Positions 60,648-64,000 of a DNA stretch of 64,000 nt are shown piece after piece. Position numbers and translations under genes: made by a program. The notes beneath the pieces were generated by a model. That model had not been told where the DNA came from. It did not search any database and was given only the letters and a program-made list of their open reading frames with translations. Position 1 is the first letter of the stretch. Every line of letters begins with the position of its first letter. Source of the DNA: Combretum micranthum (taxonomy: Eukaryota; Streptophyta; Magnoliopsida; Myrtales; Combretaceae); the NCBI GenBank assembly GCA_024138025.1, contig JAMXBD010000064.1, positions 2,046,001 through 2,110,000 of the forward strand. The letters are read 5' to 3'.

Positions 60648-61555
60648 CATCCAATTGAAATAAAGCAAAGATGCTGGTCTAAGAAGAAACGAATCAGATT
60701 TTGTCTTCAAGTCATGGCGCGTGTAAAAGTGGGCACTAAAGTATAACATATGGATATGACCCCTTTTTATTTTCTTAAACATATGAACTGTGGGAGATTC
60801 GCATAGAGATTGATGAATGTCAGTATCGGCATGTGAAAATGATCTGTTATCTACTTTATTTGGCTTTTTCTTAATTAATTTATTTGATTTATTATTTAAT
60901 CTAATTAAATTATTGAGATTAAAAAAAAGAGAAAATAACTTGTAATGATAAAATGAATTATTTTAAGAACTTAAACAGTTTTGATAATTGATTTATGAAA
61001 ATAATAAAATTAAATAAATTAAGAAATTCCATCCTAAACTTAACAATCATTATATCATGCTTAATACACGAAAATCATTCGGAATCTAATAAATTGGAAT
61101 GGGATGCGGAATTATAAATCCATTCTTTTTTCTTGGATACATCATGAAATGAAATGAAATCGGTATAATATTTGTCAAAAATATCTTTAGAAATAAATGT
61201 GTATGAGAATAAAAAGATAATTGTAATAGTAACAATTTATGATGGTGGAATGAAATTGCAATTCTACCTTATCAAGGAAGAACCAAATTTCTCCTACAGA
61301 ATTGTTAATTCCTGAGAATCGTGATTCTAACTTTTAAAAATGTATCCAAACATAAGAACAATAATGGAACATGGAATCATGATTACATTCTAGATTTGTT
61401 TTGACATAGCAAAAGTGCAAATAAACTATAAGGCACACCTTCTTTAATGCATAGTCTCTTTTAATTTATTATGTAGCCAAGGATCAATAGGTCATTTTAT
61501 ATTGTTCTCCCATTGCTATAAAACCTGACCTTTCCTGAAAGAAGTACTCCCACAA
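60648..61555 (+). pseudogene. decayed second copy of the 53.3-kb promoter/leader
   Basis: GCAAAGATGCTGG...AATCAGATTTTGTC (60664-60702) and GGATCAATAGGTCATTTTAT with TATAAAA (61517-61523), then CCTTTCCTGAAAGAAGTACT, parallel the 53.26-53.49 kb sequence in the same order. A MITE (61070-61360) and other DNA separate the two halves. No matching coding exon follows; a dispersed repeat begins at 61591. Confidence 0.5.
61070..61360. mobile_element. dispersed MITE-like repeat, copy 2 (inverted)
   Basis: The reverse complement matches 55033-55362 (CTTATGTTTGGATACATTTT, then CACGATTCTCAGGAATT and CATTTCATTTCATGATG). It sits within the decayed promoter copy. Confidence 0.55.
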
Positions 61556-61590
61556 GTCTCCATGATAAAAGAAATATGGAAGATAAAGTT

Positions 61591-61918
61591 AGGTTTGTTA
61601 TTTACTCGAATTTGATCTGAGAATAATTGAGTCCACTTGAACATAAGTTATGAAGTAGTTTGTTGAACCAAGTTTAAGTTTTATAATGTTTAGTTCGGGT
61701 AACTCATGGACCTATTTTAATTCAAGTCATGTTTATATATTTGTTAAGATTAAGTAAAGTTTTAACATCAATTATTTTAATTTAAATAAAAAATAATTTT
61801 TTGATAAATTAAGTTTAAATAAATTTAATTAAGTCGAGTTTGAGATTATTAAGTGCCACTGTGCTCAACTGTGAGCTTAACATTTACCTGTATTACTTAA
61901 GATTGAAAACAAGTCGAA
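61591..61918. repeat. dispersed repeat, copy 2, truncated by gypsy fragment
   Basis: Same sequence as 58136 onward, including the first ~25 bases of the hAT end (ATTACTTAAGATTGAAAACA). It breaks off at about 61918 where the gypsy RT begins. Confidence 0.65.
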
Positions 61919-61919
61919 A

Positions 61920-64000
61920 TGGATTGATCAGCTCGTTAATAACATCTTGGGATACGAGCTCTTGAGCTTCATGGGCGCCTTCTCTTGTTACAACCAAATC
62001 AAAATGAAGGACGCGGATGAGGTCCACACCTTATTTGTTACATCATTTGGCATGTATTGCTATAAAATGATGCCCTTCGGGTTAAAGAACGCTGGCACCA
62101 CATTTCAGAGGTTGGTCATCGAAGTGTTCAAACCTTATATAGGTCGCAACATGGAAGTTTATGTTGATGACATGATGGTGAAAAGCAGACAAGCTAAAGA
62201 TCATTTGCACGACCTCCAGGAAACTTTTGACCAACTTTGTTTTTACAACCTAAAGCTGAATCCGCAAAAGAGTACATTTGGAGCCTTAGCAGGAAAGTTT
62301 TTAGGATACGTCGCATCCCAAAGAGGAATTGAAGCAAATCCCGATAAGATCAAAGCCATCCTGATTATGAGCCCACTTAAGTCAATAAAAGAAGTGCAAT
62401 GACTCATAGACATGATAACCATGCTAAGTAGATTTCTCCTCAAAAGTGTAGACCGATGCTCAAAATTCTTCAAAATCCTAAAAAAAGCTAAACAAGTTTG
62501 AGTGGACGGAATAATCCCATCAGGCCTTCGACGAGCTGAAACAATACCTCTCTACGCAGCCAATACTGGAAACCACGATCACGAGCGAGACCATATATCT
62601 TTACCTCAAAGTGTTCGATCGACCTTTGTCGTCCGTACGAACACGAGTTGAAGGAAAGCAACACCAGCTAATATACTACATTAATCATGCCCTCTAAGGT
62701 CCAGAGATGAGGTGCACAAAAGTAGAAAAGTTCACCCTAGAGTTATGATATCCGTACGTCGTTTATGACCGTACTTTAAAGTACACCAGATCACCGTACT
62801 CACCGATGTATCGATAGGAATGGTCCTTCAGAAGTCGAACATATCTAGGAGAATGATGAAGTACACGATAGAGCTCAGTACCTATGGAATACTGTACTAA
62901 ACTCGGGACACCATCAAAGTACAAGTTTTGGCAGAGTTCGTGGCCAAGTACATTGGTCCTCGTGAACAAGAAGATAAGGAAATACCTAAGTGGACCCTCA
63001 TTGTTAATGGTTCCTCTACACAAAGAGGAAGCGGAGTTGGTCTTGTTCTAAAAGGACCTCATAGAGTCAAGATCAATTATGCTTTAAGATTTGGATTCCC
63101 TACGAGCAATAATGAAGCATAATATGAGACCCTGATAGCAGGACTCATGCTTGCTACAGATATTAAGATAGAAGCAGGAGACCTCAAGATCTTCTCTGAC
63201 TCTCAACTTGTGGTCCAATAAGTCAAAGACATGTATGAAGCCAAGAGTAAAGAAATGGCAGGATACTTAAAAGCGGTTCAATCCCTTACGAGAAACTTAC
63301 CCTTGTGGGACATTATCAAAATACTAAGGACTAACAACATCAAAGTCGATATTCTTTCAAAACTTGCATTCATGGTAACCTCAAACTTGAGGAAGGTCGA
63401 AGAAAGGATATTCATCGAGTTCCTACCCAAAAAATCTACGGTGATACGACCCCATAAAGTATTAGACCTATAGAACAAAGCCCTACCTTCGAGCTAGATA
63501 ACGTTGATAGAAAACTACGTTAAAGATGGCACTCTTCTCTTAATCAAAGCAAAAGCCAAGAGATTGATGTATAGAGCAACCAACTATATCCTTATCAATG
63601 GGATTTTACATAAAAGGGATTTCAGCTTCCCTTTCTTCGATTTTACAACCATAAGACGAACAATAAGTTCTCGAAGAGCTCCATGCCAACAAATGCAGCA
63701 GTCATGTGAAAGTTCATTTTGCCAACTATGAAGACCGATGCAAAAGAATTAGTGTAATGATGAGAGCGATGCCAAAAGCTCGCCTTCATCACCTACACCC
63801 CAAGTACTGATCTGCTTTGCCTCACCAACCTATGGCCATTTGCCATGTGGGGACTAGACATATTCGGACCTTTTCCCCATCCACAGGCTAGAGGGAATTC
63901 ATAATAGTGCGATGTGACTACTTCACGAAATGGATGGAGACAAAAGCAGTGGTGAAAGCCACAGACACTAGTGTTCAACGCTTTATCTACACCAACATCA
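61920..64000 (+). pseudogene. 5'-truncated Ty3/gypsy pol, Tat lineage, runs off window
   Basis: Starts inside RT (DQLVNNILGYELLSFMGAFS). The YVDD site is at 62160-62171, and LGYVASQRGIEANPDKIKAI is a Tat-type block. After stops near 62400, RNase H/connection remnants follow to about 62900. A second RNase H-like domain spans 62928-63470 (WTLIVNGSSTQRGSGVGLVL, SDSQLVV), with in-frame stops at 63121 and 63220. Dual RNase H is typical of the Tat clade. Integrase begins near 63740 (CERCQKLAF, WPFAMWGLDIFGPFPH) and continues past the window. No gag, protease or 5' LTR is present. Confidence 0.88.

Noticed and set aside
9956..64000. Endogenous plant pararetrovirus
   Set aside because: Pol order, LTRs, PBS and PPT match copia and gypsy retrotransposons. 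No movement protein or viral coat motif was seen.

Overview
This is AT-rich plant nuclear DNA, most likely from a eudicot. The evidence is the mix of plant LTR retrotransposons (Ty1/copia and Ty3/gypsy primed by initiator-Met tRNA), hAT- and Mutator-type miniature transposons, short A-tailed SINEs, GT-AG style exon fragments and a plant PF20167-type ORF. Nothing bacterial, organellar or CRISPR-like is visible. No complete, intact host protein gene can be read with confidence. The window is a nested transposon landscape with a few host-derived islands.

Layout. 1-9.9 kb: intergenic DNA with two short SINEs, a 37-bp poly(A) retroposition, hAT elements at 3904-4510 and 8044-8594, a foldback MITE, and a CT-rich-leader transcription unit (about 6964-7330) carrying a candidate miR160 target mimic. 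9956-14989: a complete but dead minus-strand copia element (175-bp LTRs, 5-bp TSD ACAAT). A Cassandra-like solo LTR with a 5S rRNA-derived domain sits inside its primer binding site. 17.6-19.2 kb: an hAT element with a second hAT nested in it. 19.6-22.8 kb: a second copia relic (gag, coiled coil, two zinc knuckles, PPT, 3' LTR) interrupted by a MITE. 23850-25203: a solo LTR with TSD GAGAC. 27.1-28.4 kb: a frameshifted PF20167-type gene.

29167-49850 is the centrepiece. It is one 20.7-kb composite insertion bounded by the 5-bp duplication GTGAG. Its edges are GC-rich ~272-bp units, each with ~57-bp terminal inverted repeats, arranged in strictly alternating orientation and joined by a 7-bp palindromic linker (GACTGTC/GACAGTC). 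Lodged in this palindromic block is a head-to-tail Ty3/gypsy array, LTR-INT-LTR-INT-LTR-INT-LTR, with ~2.04-kb LTRs and ~3.7-kb internal regions. The array has no 5-bp target duplication and is flanked instead by a ~34-bp direct repeat.

49.9-54.4 kb: exon-like fragments of unrecognised host genes, with a Mutator-like MITE between them. 54.4-61.9 kb: MITEs, microsatellites, dispersed repeats, and a second, decayed copy of the promoter seen at 53.3-53.5 kb. 61.92-64.0 kb: a 5'-truncated Tat-lineage gypsy pol (RT, RNase H, a second RNase H-like domain, start of integrase) running off the window.

The four array copies differ by many single-base indels but share an exactly identical stretch of several hundred bases. 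Consensus error in the assembly is therefore a live alternative for some frameshifts.
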